A stretch of DNA of 64,000 nucleotides from Pseudomonas sp. MF4836 (GTDB lineage: Bacteria; Pseudomonadota; Gammaproteobacteria; Pseudomonadales; Pseudomonadaceae). Under the pieces are notes generated by a model. The model had not been told where the DNA came from. It saw only the letters and a list, made by a program, of their open reading frames with translations, and searched no databases. Within the stretch, counting starts at the first letter, position 1. Every line of letters starts with the position of its first letter. The position numbers and the translations under genes are program-made. The stretch lies in the NCBI RefSeq assembly GCF_002018875.1, contig NZ_MVOL01000006.1, positions 248,001 through 312,000 of the forward strand, written 5' to 3'. Positions 34,309 to 43,698 of this stretch are shown here, piece after piece.

Positions 34309-35840
34309 CAGGAGTCAGCCTTGACGAAGGCTTTGAAGCGTACGAGCTCGGTCAGGCGGTAGCCGCGATAGCGACCCATGGCCAGCATGAAGCCCACCAG
34401 GATCAGCAGGATCGCCGGGAAGGTGAAGACGAAGTACGTAAGCTCCGGCACGCTCATGATCAAGTGCGCCAGGGAGGCTGCGAACAGCGTGCCGATCGCC
34501 ACTTTCATGGCATGGCCGCCACCGCGTTCTTCCCAGGTGATCGACAGGCGCTCGATGGTCATGGTCAGGATCACCATCGGGAACAGCGCCACCGACAGCC
34601 CGCGTTCCAGGCCCAGCTTGTGGCTGAACAGGCTGATGGCGGCAATCAGCACCACCACGAACGTCAGCACCACCGACAGCCGCGGCAGCATCTGCAACTT
34701 CAGGTGTTCGAGGTAGGAGCGCAGTGACAGCCCGAGCGCCGTAATCACCGTAAACAGCACGATGCCAAAGCCCAACTGGGTCTCGCGGAAGGCCAGGGCG
34801 ATCAGCACCGGAGTGAAGGTGCCCAAGGTCTGCAGGCCGATCAGGTTGCGCAGGATGAGGATCACCAGCACGCCAATCGGGATCATCACCATGATCATGA
34901 AGGTCTGCTGGGTCTGCAGCGGCAGGCCGTACAGCGAATACTCGAGGAAGTTGGCGTCGGTGTTCTCGTCGGTCAGCTTGGCCAGGCGAATGGCGTTCAT
35001 TTCGCTGTTGTTGAGGCTGAAGGTGACGTTGGCTTTCTTGCCGCCATCGACGGTGATCAGGTTGTCGTCGCCGGTCCACCACAGCAGGCGGTCGGTGGGC
35101 AGGCCTTGTTCACCGGTTTCCGGGTTGAAGTACAGCCAATCGTTGCCATTGAAGCTGCGCAGCCACAGCTCCGGAGTTTGCGGCTGGTCGGCCACCAGGC
35201 GGATGGTGTGCACCTTTTCGATCGGTACGTGGGCGATGGACAGCAGCAGTTCGACGATCTTGGCCTTGTGCGGGGTGGACGGGTCGCCGGCCAGCAGCAG
35301 TTTCACGTTGTCGTCGTTGAGGTTGTTGACCCGCTTGATGGCTTCGCCGATGAAGGTCTCGACGTCGGCCGAGTGCTGGCGAATAGGTGCGAGCAGGGCT
35401 TCGGCAGCGATCTTTTCTGGGCCTTCGACGGCAATGCTGTCACGGAAGGTGGGGCCTTTGACCTTGGCTTTCTCGCCGGTGTAGCGCTTGGTCAGCACCA
35501 GGCGGTAGTACAGGGTCTGGTTGCCCTTGGCCCGGCGCGCCGACCAGGTGACCTTGCGGTTGCCATCGACGCGGTTCACCGCGACCCCGTAGTTGTTGGA
35601 GATAAAGCTTTCGTTGAGGCTGACGTAATCGCGGCTCAGGGGCGGCACGAACATCTGGATCTTGATCGGGTCCTTGGCGTTGGCGACAAACTCGACCTTG
35701 GCGTCGATGTTCCACAGGTCGTCGGTGGCGTCTTCGGTCACCGGAATACCGAGCACGAAAATCTGGTAGGCCGTGATCGAGATACCCAACACCACCAGGA
35801 TGGCGATCAGGACTTTCAGATGAAGGGTAAGAGAGCGCAT
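34308..35840 (-). CDS. Inactive transglutaminase fused to 7-TM region
   Basis: This 510-residue membrane protein has one N-terminal span (VLIAILVVLGISITAYQIFV), an extracytoplasmic domain of about 270 residues that matches transglutaminase-like proteins, then about seven C-terminal membrane spans from roughly residue 315. There is no cysteine in the whole protein, so the transglutaminase domain cannot have the usual nucleophile and is probably a binding module. It sits between the retropepsin-like gene (5-base gap) and the RimK-like ligase (1-base overlap). Confidence 0.85.
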   Translation of the reverse strand: MRSLTLHLKVLIAILVVLGISITAYQIFVLGIPVTEDATDDLWNIDAKVEFVANAKDPIKIQMFVPPLSRDYVSLNESFISNNYGVAVNRVDGNRKVTWSARRAKGNQTLYYRLVLTKRYTGEKAKVKGPTFRDSIAVEGPEKIAAEALLAPIRQHSADVETFIGEAIKRVNNLNDDNVKLLLAGDPSTPHKAKIVELLLSIAHVPIEKVHTIRLVADQPQTPELWLRSFNGNDWLYFNPETGEQGLPTDRLLWWTGDDNLITVDGGKKANVTFSLNNSEMNAIRLAKLTDENTDANFLEYSLYGLPLQTQQTFMIMVMIPIGVLVILILRNLIGLQTLGTFTPVLIALAFRETQLGFGIVLFTVITALGLSLRSYLEHLKLQMLPRLSVVLTFVVVLIAAISLFSHKLGLERGLSVALFPMVILTMTIERLSITWEERGGGHAMKVAIGTLFAASLAHLIMSVPELTYFVFTFPAILLILVGFMLAMGRYRGYRLTELVRFKAFVKADS

Positions 35841-35845
35841 TGGAA

Positions 35846-36382
35846 TTACTCTGCGGTTTGAACGTCGATGGCGCAGGCGGGTTTGCCAGCAGCGTATTTA
35901 AGACTGGGGTCGACCAGCGCGTCGAAGCGTTTCAGGGCTTCGGAGCCGATCAGCAGCGGGTATTGGAATGCACTGCGGTCGGTCAAGTTCACTTCTATGC
36001 TGCGCAGGGCCGTGCCCATGCACACATCAAGGGTAATGACCGGGCGCGAGGTGTATTTCTTGTCGTCTTCGGGATCGATGTCGCCGGCGCGGCGCTTGAT
36101 CTTGCTGACCCGGGCCAGCGGCCGTTCGATCGGGTGGGAATGGGCGGCATCGATGGCCAGGTAGAAACGCACCCAGGACTCGCCATTACGCTTGAAGCGT
36201 TTGATGTCGCGGGCGCTGAGGGAGGCGGTCTTGGCCCCGGTGTCGAGCTTGGCCGCGACTTCCAGGTCGATACCGGCCAGCCTTGCGTATTCATTGAGAC
36301 CGTATACGGTCTTTTCGGCGGCAGCGCTCACGCCGGGCAGGCACAAGAGGCAGAGCAATAGGGAAAAGGCCTTGAGTCTCAT
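35846..36382 (-). CDS. Retropepsin-like (RimK-associated) putative zinc/aspartic protease, exported
   Basis: This 178-residue protein has a signal peptide (LLLCLLCLPGVSAAAE). The family core includes AAKLDTGAKTASLSA with Asp47-Thr48-Gly49, the aspartic-protease-type active-site motif, and TLDVCMGTALRSIEVNLTDR. The family is often named ATP-dependent zinc protease, but its fold is retropepsin-like. It is the first gene of the operon; its product is periplasmic while the ligase partner is cytoplasmic. Start ATG 36382. Confidence 0.82.
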   Translation of the reverse strand: MRLKAFSLLLCLLCLPGVSAAAEKTVYGLNEYARLAGIDLEVAAKLDTGAKTASLSARDIKRFKRNGESWVRFYLAIDAAHSHPIERPLARVSKIKRRAGDIDPEDDKKYTSRPVITLDVCMGTALRSIEVNLTDRSAFQYPLLIGSEALKRFDALVDPSLKYAAGKPACAIDVQTAE

Positions 36383-36567
36383 AAATCCTGATGTGTCGCA
36401 TGGGTTCTTCAGTTCAAGGCGACTGGCATTGCTGCGCAAACTCCCTCGTGTGCCTGCCATATAAAGATGACAGGCAAATGCGGGCGGCATTCTAGCACGC
36501 TGGTTTTATGGCGCCAGCGCCGGGGGCGGGCCATTTGAGTTGTTTTGGTGCAAAGGGTTATTAGACG

Positions 36568-36579
36568 ATTGTCGACAAT
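36568..36579. promoter_or_regulatory. Palindromic GntR operator of the prp operon, site 1
   Basis: ATTGTCGACAAT is a perfect 12-bp palindrome, 73 bases before the regulator start codon. A matching GTGTCGACAAT lies at 36642-36652, abutting the ATG at 36653. Paired sites of this shape fit a FadR/FCD-type GntR protein repressing its own operon. Confidence 0.65.
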
Positions 36580-36641
36580 GTCTATTTTTCCTTTGACTGT
36601 AATGGGGTAATTGGCTAGTTTTTGTCACATTGATTTCAAAG

Positions 36642-36652
36642 GTGTCGACAAT
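36642..36652. promoter_or_regulatory. GntR operator of the prp operon, site 2
   Basis: GTGTCGACAAT shares TGTCGACAAT with site 1 and ends at the base before the start codon, so occupancy would block both transcription and the ribosome site. Confidence 0.55.
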
Positions 36653-37348
36653 ATGCTGGATCAACTCGATCCCCCGGTTCTGCTTCAGGACGATTCCGAG
36701 ACCTTGTCCGAGAACGTTTTCCGGCGCATCCAGGCGGCGATCGTCAAGGGCGAGATTGCCCCCGGCAGCAAGATCTCCGAACCCGAGCTGGCGCGCACCT
36801 ACGGCATCAGCCGCGGCCCGTTGCGCGAAGCCATCCATCGCCTCGAAGGGCAGCGCCTGCTGGTACGGGTGCCCCACGTCGGCGCGCGTGTGGTGTCCCT
36901 GAGCCACGCCGAGCTGATCGAACTCTACGAAATCCGTGAATCCCTGGAAGGCATGGCCTGCCGCCTGGCGGCGGAGCGCATGACCACCGAGGAAATCGAC
37001 GAGCTGCGCCGGGTGCTCGACACCCACGAGCGCGATGCGGCTTTCCAGGCCGGCGTCGGCTACTACCAGCAGGAAGGGGATTTCGACTTCCACTATCGGA
37101 TCATCCAGGGCGCCGGCAACCGCACCCTCACGCAAATGCTCTGTGGCGAGCTGTATCAACTGGTGCGGATGTACCGCATCCAGTTTTCCGCCACGCCCAA
37201 TCGGCCGCGCCAGGCGTTCGCCGAGCACCACCGGATTCTCGATGCCATCGCCGACCGCGACGGTGAATTGGCCGAGTTACTGATGCGCCGACATATCGGC
37301 GCCTCCAAACGCAACATTGCGCGTCACTTTCCAGAGTCCGCGCCCTAG
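36653..37348 (+). CDS. GntR-family (FCD) regulator of the 2-methylcitrate operon
   Basis: This 231-residue protein has an N-terminal winged helix (about 15-80; GEIAPGSKISEPELARTYG, then ISRGPLREAIHRLEG) and a C-terminal FCD all-helical effector domain with ELYEIRESLEGMACRLAAE and the metal-site histidines in DFHYRI and RRHIG. It lies 11 bases before prpB and heads the operon, so it is the likely local repressor, responding probably to 2-methylcitrate. Two matching palindromes lie in front of it. Confidence 0.9.
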   Translation: MLDQLDPPVLLQDDSETLSENVFRRIQAAIVKGEIAPGSKISEPELARTYGISRGPLREAIHRLEGQRLLVRVPHVGARVVSLSHAELIELYEIRESLEGMACRLAAERMTTEEIDELRRVLDTHERDAAFQAGVGYYQQEGDFDFHYRIIQGAGNRTLTQMLCGELYQLVRMYRIQFSATPNRPRQAFAEHHRILDAIADRDGELAELLMRRHIGASKRNIARHFPESAP

Positions 37349-37359
37349 AGAGGTGAGTC

Positions 37360-38256
37360 ATGAGCTCCACTAACAAAAGCACTCCAGGCCAGCGTTTCCG
37401 TGAGGCGGTCGCCAGCGAGCACCCCTTGCAAGTGGTCGGCACCATCAACGCCAACCACGCCCTGCTGGCCCAGCGCGCCGGTTTCAAGGCCATCTACCTA
37501 TCGGGTGGCGGGGTGGCTGCCGGCTCCCTGGGCGTGCCGGACCTGGGCATCACCGGCCTGGATGATGTGTTGACCGACGTGCGCCGCATCACCGACGTCT
37601 GCGACCTGCCATTGCTGGTGGACGTGGACACCGGCTTCGGTTCCTCGGCGTTCAACGTGGCGCGCACCGTCAAGTCGATGGTCAAGTTCGGCGCGGCGGC
37701 GATCCATATCGAAGACCAGGTTGGCGCCAAGCGCTGCGGCCATCGCCCAAACAAGGAAATTGTCTCGCAGCAGGAAATGGTCGACCGCATCAAGGCCGCC
37801 GTCGATGCGCGCACCGATGACAGCTTCGTGATCATGGCGCGCACCGACGCCCTGGCGGTCGAAGGCCTGGAATCGGCCCTGGATCGCGCCGCCGCCTGCA
37901 TCGAAGCCGGCGCCGACATGGTGTTTCCGGAAGCCATCACCGAACTCGAGATGTACCGGATTTTTGCCGATCGGGTGAAGGCGCCGATCCTGGCCAATAT
38001 CACCGAATTCGGCGCGACCCCGCTCTACACCACCGAGCAGCTCGGCTCCGTGGGCGTGTCTCTGGTGCTGTACCCGCTGTCGGCGTTCCGCGCCATGAAC
38101 AAGGCGGCGGAAAACGTCTTCACCGCGATCCGTCGCGATGGCACCCAGCAGAACGTGATCGACACCATGCAAACCCGCATGGAGCTGTACGACCGCATCG
38201 ACTACCACGTCTTCGAGCAAAAACTCGATGCGCTGTTTGCACAGAAGAAAGGTTGA
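37360..38256 (+). CDS. prpB: 2-Methylisocitrate lyase
   Basis: This 298-residue enzyme cleaves 2-methylisocitrate to pyruvate and succinate, the last step of the methylcitrate cycle. The isocitrate-lyase-family signature [12 protein letters not shown] with its catalytic Cys, and the Mg-binding VDVDTGFG, are present; [11 protein letters not shown] is characteristic of PrpB. It is preceded by AGAGAGG and lies 11 bases after the GntR regulator. Confidence 0.95.
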   Translation: MSSTNKSTPGQRFREAVASEHPLQVVGTINANHALLAQRAGFKAIYLSGGGVAAGSLGVPDLGITGLDDVLTDVRRITDVCDLPLLVDVDTGFGSSAFNVARTVKSMVKFGAAAIHIEDQVGAKRCGHRPNKEIVSQQEMVDRIKAAVDARTDDSFVIMARTDALAVEGLESALDRAAACIEAGADMVFPEAITELEMYRIFADRVKAPILANITEFGATPLYTTEQLGSVGVSLVLYPLSAFRAMNKAAENVFTAIRRDGTQQNVIDTMQTRMELYDRIDYHVFEQKLDALFAQKKG

Positions 38257-38325
38257 TTAGCCAACCACGAACAAACCGTTGATGAAGTTGCCAAGTCCCT
38301 AACAAATTCAAGATTGGAGAGAGCA

Positions 38326-39453
38326 ATGGCCGAAGCAAAAGTATTGAGTGGCGCGGGCCTGCGTGGCCAGGTTGCCGGGCAGACCGCACTATCCACCGTG
38401 GGCCAGGCGGGCGCCGGCCTGACCTATCGCGGCTATGACGTGCGTGAACTGGCGGCGGATGCCCAGTTCGAAGAAGTGGCCTACCTGTTGCTGTACGGCG
38501 AACTGCCCACCAAGGCCCAACTGGCGGATTACCAGGCCAAGCTGGGCAAGCTGCGCGACCTGCCCCAGGCGCTGAAGGAAGTGCTGGAGCGGATCCCGGC
38601 CGACGCCCACCCGATGGACGTGATGCGTACCGGCTGCTCGTTCCTGGGCAATATCGAGCCTGAGAAGGACTTCAGCGCACAGCACGATGTCACCGACCGC
38701 CTGCTGGCCGCATTCCCGGCGATCATGTGCTACTGGTACCGCTTCAGCCACGATGCAAAACGCATCGATTGCGTGAGTGACGAGCCCTCCATCGGCGGCC
38801 ACTTCCTGCACCTGCTGCATGGCAAGAAGCCTAGCGAGTTGCACGTCAAGGTCATGAACGTGTCGCTGATCCTCTACGCCGAGCACGAATTCAACGCCTC
38901 GACCTTTACCGCCCGGGTCTGCGCCTCGACCCTGTCCGACCTGTATTCCTGCGTCACCGCGGCCATCGGCTCGCTGCGTGGCCCGCTGCACGGCGGCGCC
39001 AACGAAGCGGCGATGGAGATGATCGAACGCTTCAGTTCGCCACAGGCCGCGGTCGAGGGCACCCTCGGCATGCTCGAGCGCAAGGACAAGATCATGGGCT
39101 TCGGTCACGCGATCTATAAGGACAACGATCCACGCAACGAGGTGATCAAGGGCTGGTCGAAAAAGCTCGCCGACGAAGTAGGCGACAAGGTGCTGTTCCC
39201 GGTCTCCGAAGCCATCGACAAGACCATGTGGGAGCAGAAGAAGCTGTTCCCCAACGCCGACTTCTACCATGCCTCGGCGTACCACTTCATGGGCATCCCG
39301 ACCAAGCTGTTCACGCCGATCTTTGTCTGCTCGCGCCTGACCGGCTGGGCCGCCCACGTGTTCGAGCAGCGGGCCAACAACCGCATCATCCGTCCAAGCG
39401 CCGAATACATCGGCGTTGAACAGCGCAAGTTCGTGCCAATCGAGCGTCGCTGA
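38326..39453 (+). CDS. prpC: 2-Methylcitrate synthase
   Basis: This 375-residue enzyme condenses propionyl-CoA with oxaloacetate. The citrate-synthase-family segments GGHFLHLLHG, GPLHGGANEAAMEMI and MGFGHAIYKDNDPR hold the active-site histidines; the shorter length separates it from the 428-residue GltA type. I chose ATG 38326 after GGAGAGA; the upstream ATG at 38314 lies inside the ribosome site region. It lies 69 bases after prpB. Confidence 0.95.
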   Translation: MAEAKVLSGAGLRGQVAGQTALSTVGQAGAGLTYRGYDVRELAADAQFEEVAYLLLYGELPTKAQLADYQAKLGKLRDLPQALKEVLERIPADAHPMDVMRTGCSFLGNIEPEKDFSAQHDVTDRLLAAFPAIMCYWYRFSHDAKRIDCVSDEPSIGGHFLHLLHGKKPSELHVKVMNVSLILYAEHEFNASTFTARVCASTLSDLYSCVTAAIGSLRGPLHGGANEAAMEMIERFSSPQAAVEGTLGMLERKDKIMGFGHAIYKDNDPRNEVIKGWSKKLADEVGDKVLFPVSEAIDKTMWEQKKLFPNADFYHASAYHFMGIPTKLFTPIFVCSRLTGWAAHVFEQRANNRIIRPSAEYIGVEQRKFVPIERR

Positions 39454-39566
39454 CCGGCAGCGTGTCGGCGCTGATATTGAATGAGCCGGGAGTCCCGTGG
39501 GGACAGGCTTCCATTCCATGCAGCGCCGCACGCTTCCTTTGAAACTACCGTGACCGAGTCCTGACG

Positions 39567-42158
39567 ATGAACACTGAATTTCGCAAAACGCTGCCCGGCA
39601 GCCGCCTGGATTATTTCGACACCCGCGCGGCGGTCGATCAGATCGCCCCCGGCGCCTACGACAGCCTGCCGTACACCTCGCGGGTGCTGGCGGAAAACCT
39701 GGTACGCCGCTGTGATCCGGCAACCTTGAGCGCCTCGCTGCGCCAACTGATCGAACGCAAGAGCGACCTCGACTTCCCCTGGTACCCCGCGCGGGTGGTG
39801 TGCCACGACATTCTCGGCCAGACCGCGCTGGTGGACCTGGCCGGCCTGCGCGACGCGATCGCCGACCAGGGCGGTGACCCGGCGCTGGTCAACCCGGTGG
39901 TGCCGACCCAGTTGATCGTCGACCATTCCCTGGCGGTCGAGCGCGGCGGCTTCGATCCCGAGGCGTTCGAGAAGAACCGCGCCATCGAAGACCGGCGCAA
40001 CGAAGACCGTTTCCACTTCATCAACTGGACCAAGAAGGCGTTCAAGAACGTCGACGTGATCCCGCCGGGCAACGGCATCATGCACCAGATCAACCTGGAG
40101 AAAATGTCCCCGGTGATCCAGGTGCGCGATGGCGTGGCCTTCCCTGATACCTGCGTCGGCACCGACAGCCATACCCCTCACGTGGATGCCCTGGGGGTGA
40201 TCGCGATTGGCGTTGGCGGCCTGGAAGCCGAGAGCGTGATGCTTGGGCGAGCGTCGTGGATGCGCCTGCCGGAAATCATCGGCGTCGAGCTGACCGGCAA
40301 GCTGCAACCAGGCATCACCGCCACCGACATGGTGCTGGCGCTGACCGAGTTCCTGCGGCAGCAGAAGGTGGTGGGCGCCTGGCTCGAATTCTTTGGTGAA
40401 GGTGCGTCGGCCCTGACCCTGGGCGACCGCGCGACCATCTCCAACATGGCCCCGGAATACGGCGCCACTGCAGCGATGTTCTACATCGACCAGCAAACTA
40501 TCGACTACCTGAAACTCACCGGCCGCGAAGAGCAGCAGGTGCAACTGGTGGAAAGCTACGCCAGGCACACCGGCCTCTGGGCCGAGAGCCTGAAGACCGC
40601 GCGCTACGAGCGTGGCCTGCAGTTCGACCTGTCTTCGGTGGTGCGCAACATGGCCGGGCCCAGCAACCCCCATGCACGGGTGGCCACCAGCGACCTGGCA
40701 GCCAAGGGCATTGCCGGCCAGTGGGATGACGTGCCGGGGCAGATGCCCGACGGCGCGGTGATCATCGCCGCCATCACCAGTTGCACCAACACCAGCAACC
40801 CGCGCAACGTGATCGCCGCCGGCCTGATCGCGCGCAACGCCAACAAGCTGGGCCTGACCCGCAAGCCCTGGGTCAAGTCGTCCCTGGCGCCGGGCTCGAA
40901 AACCGTGGCCCTGTACCTGGACGAAGCCGGCCTGACCAAGGAACTGGAGCAGTTGGGATTCGGCGTGGTGGCCTTTGCCTGCACCACCTGCAACGGCATG
41001 TCCGGGGCCCTGGACCCGGTGATCCAGCAAGAGATCATCGACCGCGACCTGTATGCCACGGCAGTGCTCTCGGGCAACCGCAACTTCGACGGGCGTATCC
41101 ACCCGTACGCCAAGCAGGCATTCCTCGCCTCGCCGCCGCTGGTGGTGGCCTATGCGATTGCCGGCACCATCCGTTTCGATATCGAGAAGGACGTGCTGGG
41201 CCTGGACACCCAGGGCAACGAAGTGCGGCTCAAGGACATCTGGCCCAGCGATGAAGAGATCGACGCGGTGGTCAAGGCCTCGGTCAAGCCGGAGCAGTTC
41301 CGCCAGGTGTACATCCCGATGTTCGCCATCCACGAAGACACCGGGCCCAAGGTCGAGCCGCTGTACGACTGGCGCGAGATGAGCACTTACATTCGGCGCC
41401 CGCCGTATTGGGAAGGGGCCCTGGCCGGCGCGCGCAGCCTGAGCGGCATGCGCCCGTTGGCGGTGCTGCCGGACAACATCACCACCGACCACCTGTCGCC
41501 CTCTAACGCCATCATGCTCGACAGCGCCGCTGGCGAGTACCTGGCGAAAATGGGCCTGCCGGAAGAGGACTTCAACTCCTACGCCACCCACCGTGGCGAC
41601 CACCTGACCGCCCAGCGCGCGACCTTTGCCAACCCCAAACTGTTCAATGAAATGGTCCAGGAAAACGGCAAGGTCAAGCAGGGTTCCCTGGCGCGGATCG
41701 AGCCCGAAGGCCAGGTCACGCGGATGTGGGAAGCCATTGAAACCTACATGCAGCGCAAGCAGCCGCTGATCATCATCGCCGGCGCCGACTACGGCCAGGG
41801 TTCGTCCCGCGACTGGGCGGCCAAGGGCGTGCGCCTGGCGGGGGTCGAGGCGATTGCCGCCGAAGGTTTCGAGCGTATCCACCGCACCAACCTGGTGGGT
41901 ATGGGGGTGTTGCCGCTGGAGTTCCTGCCGGGCACCAACCGCAAGACCCTGGGCATCGACGGCACCGAGACCTTCGACGTGATCGGCGAGCGCACGCCGC
42001 GCGCGACCCTGACCCTGGTGATCAACCGGCGTGACGGCGAGCGACTGGAAGTTCCGGTTACCTGCCGCCTCGACACTGCAGAAGAAGTATCGATCTATGA
42101 GGCGGGCGGCGTGTTGCAGCGCTTTGCCCAGGATTTCCTCGAATCGGCTACGGCCTAA
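39567..42158 (+). CDS. acnD: 2-Methylcitrate dehydratase, Fe/S-dependent
   Basis: This 863-residue aconitase-superfamily enzyme dehydrates 2-methylcitrate, giving an isomer that needs PrpF for further use. The [4Fe-4S] ligands lie in ITSCTNTSNP and ACTTCNGMSG; the swivel domain includes GADYGQGSSRDWAAKG. The next gene is prpF, the known AcnD partner, which distinguishes it from AcnA. A 113-base gap separates it from prpC. Confidence 0.95.
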   Translation: MNTEFRKTLPGSRLDYFDTRAAVDQIAPGAYDSLPYTSRVLAENLVRRCDPATLSASLRQLIERKSDLDFPWYPARVVCHDILGQTALVDLAGLRDAIADQGGDPALVNPVVPTQLIVDHSLAVERGGFDPEAFEKNRAIEDRRNEDRFHFINWTKKAFKNVDVIPPGNGIMHQINLEKMSPVIQVRDGVAFPDTCVGTDSHTPHVDALGVIAIGVGGLEAESVMLGRASWMRLPEIIGVELTGKLQPGITATDMVLALTEFLRQQKVVGAWLEFFGEGASALTLGDRATISNMAPEYGATAAMFYIDQQTIDYLKLTGREEQQVQLVESYARHTGLWAESLKTARYERGLQFDLSSVVRNMAGPSNPHARVATSDLAAKGIAGQWDDVPGQMPDGAVIIAAITSCTNTSNPRNVIAAGLIARNANKLGLTRKPWVKSSLAPGSKTVALYLDEAGLTKELEQLGFGVVAFACTTCNGMSGALDPVIQQEIIDRDLYATAVLSGNRNFDGRIHPYAKQAFLASPPLVVAYAIAGTIRFDIEKDVLGLDTQGNEVRLKDIWPSDEEIDAVVKASVKPEQFRQVYIPMFAIHEDTGPKVEPLYDWREMSTYIRRPPYWEGALAGARSLSGMRPLAVLPDNITTDHLSPSNAIMLDSAAGEYLAKMGLPEEDFNSYATHRGDHLTAQRATFANPKLFNEMVQENGKVKQGSLARIEPEGQVTRMWEAIETYMQRKQPLIIIAGADYGQGSSRDWAAKGVRLAGVEAIAAEGFERIHRTNLVGMGVLPLEFLPGTNRKTLGIDGTETFDVIGERTPRATLTLVINRRDGERLEVPVTCRLDTAEEVSIYEAGGVLQRFAQDFLESATA

Positions 42159-42219
42159 GTGGCGCGCCGGGGGGCCGACTGCAAGGTCGCGCCCCCGGCC
42201 TTATCAGGACCAGATTTCC

Positions 42220-43410
42220 ATGGCTTTCGTACCGCAAATCAAGATTCCCGCCACCTACATGCGCGGCGGCACCAGCAAAGGTGTGTTCTTCAACCTGCAG
42301 GACCTGCCCGAAGCGGCGCAGTTGCCCGGCGCGGCCCGTGATGCGTTGCTGCTGCGGGTGATCGGCAGCCCCGACCCGTACGACAAGCAGATCGACGGCA
42401 TGGGCGCGGCGACTTCCAGCACCAGCAAGACGGTGATTCTGTCGAAAAGCATCAAGGCCGATCACGACGTCGATTACCTGTTTGGCCAGGTCGCCATCGA
42501 CAAGCCCTTCGTCGACTGGAGCGGCAACTGCGGCAACCTGTCGGCGGCGGTCGGTTCCTTCGCCATCAGCAGCGGGCTGGTGGACGCCGCCCGGCTGCCG
42601 CAAAACGGCGTGGCCGTGGTGCGTATCTGGCAGGCCAACATCGGCAAGACCATCATCGCCCACGTGCCGATCACCGACGGTGCGGTACAGGAAACCGGTG
42701 ATTTTGAACTCGACGGCGTGACCTTTCCCGCCGCCGAAGTGCAATTGGAGTTCATGGACCCGGCGGCCGAGGAAGAGGGCGCGGGCGGTTCGATGTTCCC
42801 CACCGGCAACCTGGTTGACGACCTCGAAGTGCCGGGTGTCGGCACGTTCAAGGCGACCATGATCAACGCCGGGATCCCGACCATCTTTATCAATGCGCAA
42901 GACCTGGGTTACCAGGGCACCGAACTGCAGGGCCAGATCAACGGCGATCCCAAGGCGCTGGCGATGTTCGAGACCATCCGCGCCCACGGCGCCCTGCGCA
43001 TGGGGCTGATCCAGCACCTGGATCAAGCCGCTACGCGCCAGCACACACCCAAGGTGGCCTTTGTCGCGCCGCCGGCCGACTACACCGCGTCCAGCGGCAA
43101 GGCGGTCAAAGTCGGTGATGTCGACCTGCTCGTGCGGGCGTTGTCCATGGGCAAGCTGCACCACGCGATGATGGGCACTGCGGCAGTGGCCATTGGCACG
43201 GCGGCAGCGATCCCCGGCACCCTGGTCAATCTCGCGGCCGGTGGCGGTGCGCGCAGCGCGGTGCGTTTCGGCCACCCCTCGGGCACCCTGCGGGTCGGCG
43301 CCGAAGCCAGCCAGGCCAATGGCGAGTGGACGGTGGTCAAGGCCATCATGAGCCGCAGCGCCCGGGTGCTGATGGAAGGCTGGGTGCGGGTGCCGGGCGA
43401 CAGTTTCTAA
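42220..43410 (+). CDS. prpF: 2-Methylaconitate cis-trans isomerase PrpF
   Basis: This 396-residue protein isomerises the 2-methylaconitate made by AcnD so that an aconitase can hydrate it. The diaminopimelate-epimerase-like double fold is recognisable from PATYMRGGTSKGVFFNL at the start and DWSGNCGNLSAAVGSFAI in the middle. The start is ATG 42220 with AGGA upstream; a longer frame overlapping acnD is not used. It lies 61 bases after acnD, in the same operon. Confidence 0.95.
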   Translation: MAFVPQIKIPATYMRGGTSKGVFFNLQDLPEAAQLPGAARDALLLRVIGSPDPYDKQIDGMGAATSSTSKTVILSKSIKADHDVDYLFGQVAIDKPFVDWSGNCGNLSAAVGSFAISSGLVDAARLPQNGVAVVRIWQANIGKTIIAHVPITDGAVQETGDFELDGVTFPAAEVQLEFMDPAAEEEGAGGSMFPTGNLVDDLEVPGVGTFKATMINAGIPTIFINAQDLGYQGTELQGQINGDPKALAMFETIRAHGALRMGLIQHLDQAATRQHTPKVAFVAPPADYTASSGKAVKVGDVDLLVRALSMGKLHHAMMGTAAVAIGTAAAIPGTLVNLAAGGGARSAVRFGHPSGTLRVGAEASQANGEWTVVKAIMSRSARVLMEGWVRVPGDSF

Positions 43411-43442
43411 GAGCAGAGGAGTTTGGATGGGGGAAGCTTGCC

Positions 43443-43573
43443 GTGGCGAGGGAGCTTGCTCCCGCTCGGCCGCGCAGCGGTCGTAAAACCTGAGCACGCG
43501 ATTTACCTGCTGCAACGCATGGGCCGCCTTACGGGCGGCTACGCCACCCAGCGGGAGCAAGCTCCCTCGCCAC
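43443..43573. repeat. Inverted repeat pair, 24-bp perfect arms (REP doublet)
   Basis: The 24-base arms at 43443-43466 and 43550-43573 (core GAGGGAGCTTGCTCCCGCT against its inverse) are exact inverses. Each arm itself contains GGGAGC/GCTCCC symmetry. This is a common intergenic repeat of fluorescent pseudomonads. It fills the gap between prpF and prpD and could lower transcript levels of prpD by processing or stabilise the upstream mRNA. Confidence 0.8.
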
Positions 43574-43698
43574 GATTGCTGATAGTGATGTTGTTATCGA
43601 GTAGCTGAGCAGGCGCAGACCTGCGATGCCGTTATTGACCTGACCTGTGCCTGAGGAATCGACCCTACATTCGACCCTGTAACTGGAGTGAATCGCTC

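Noticed and set aside
39264..41882. 872-codon open frame antisense to acnD/prpC
   Set aside because: Same cause. The plus-strand AcnD is complete, with Fe-S ligands, and explains the region.
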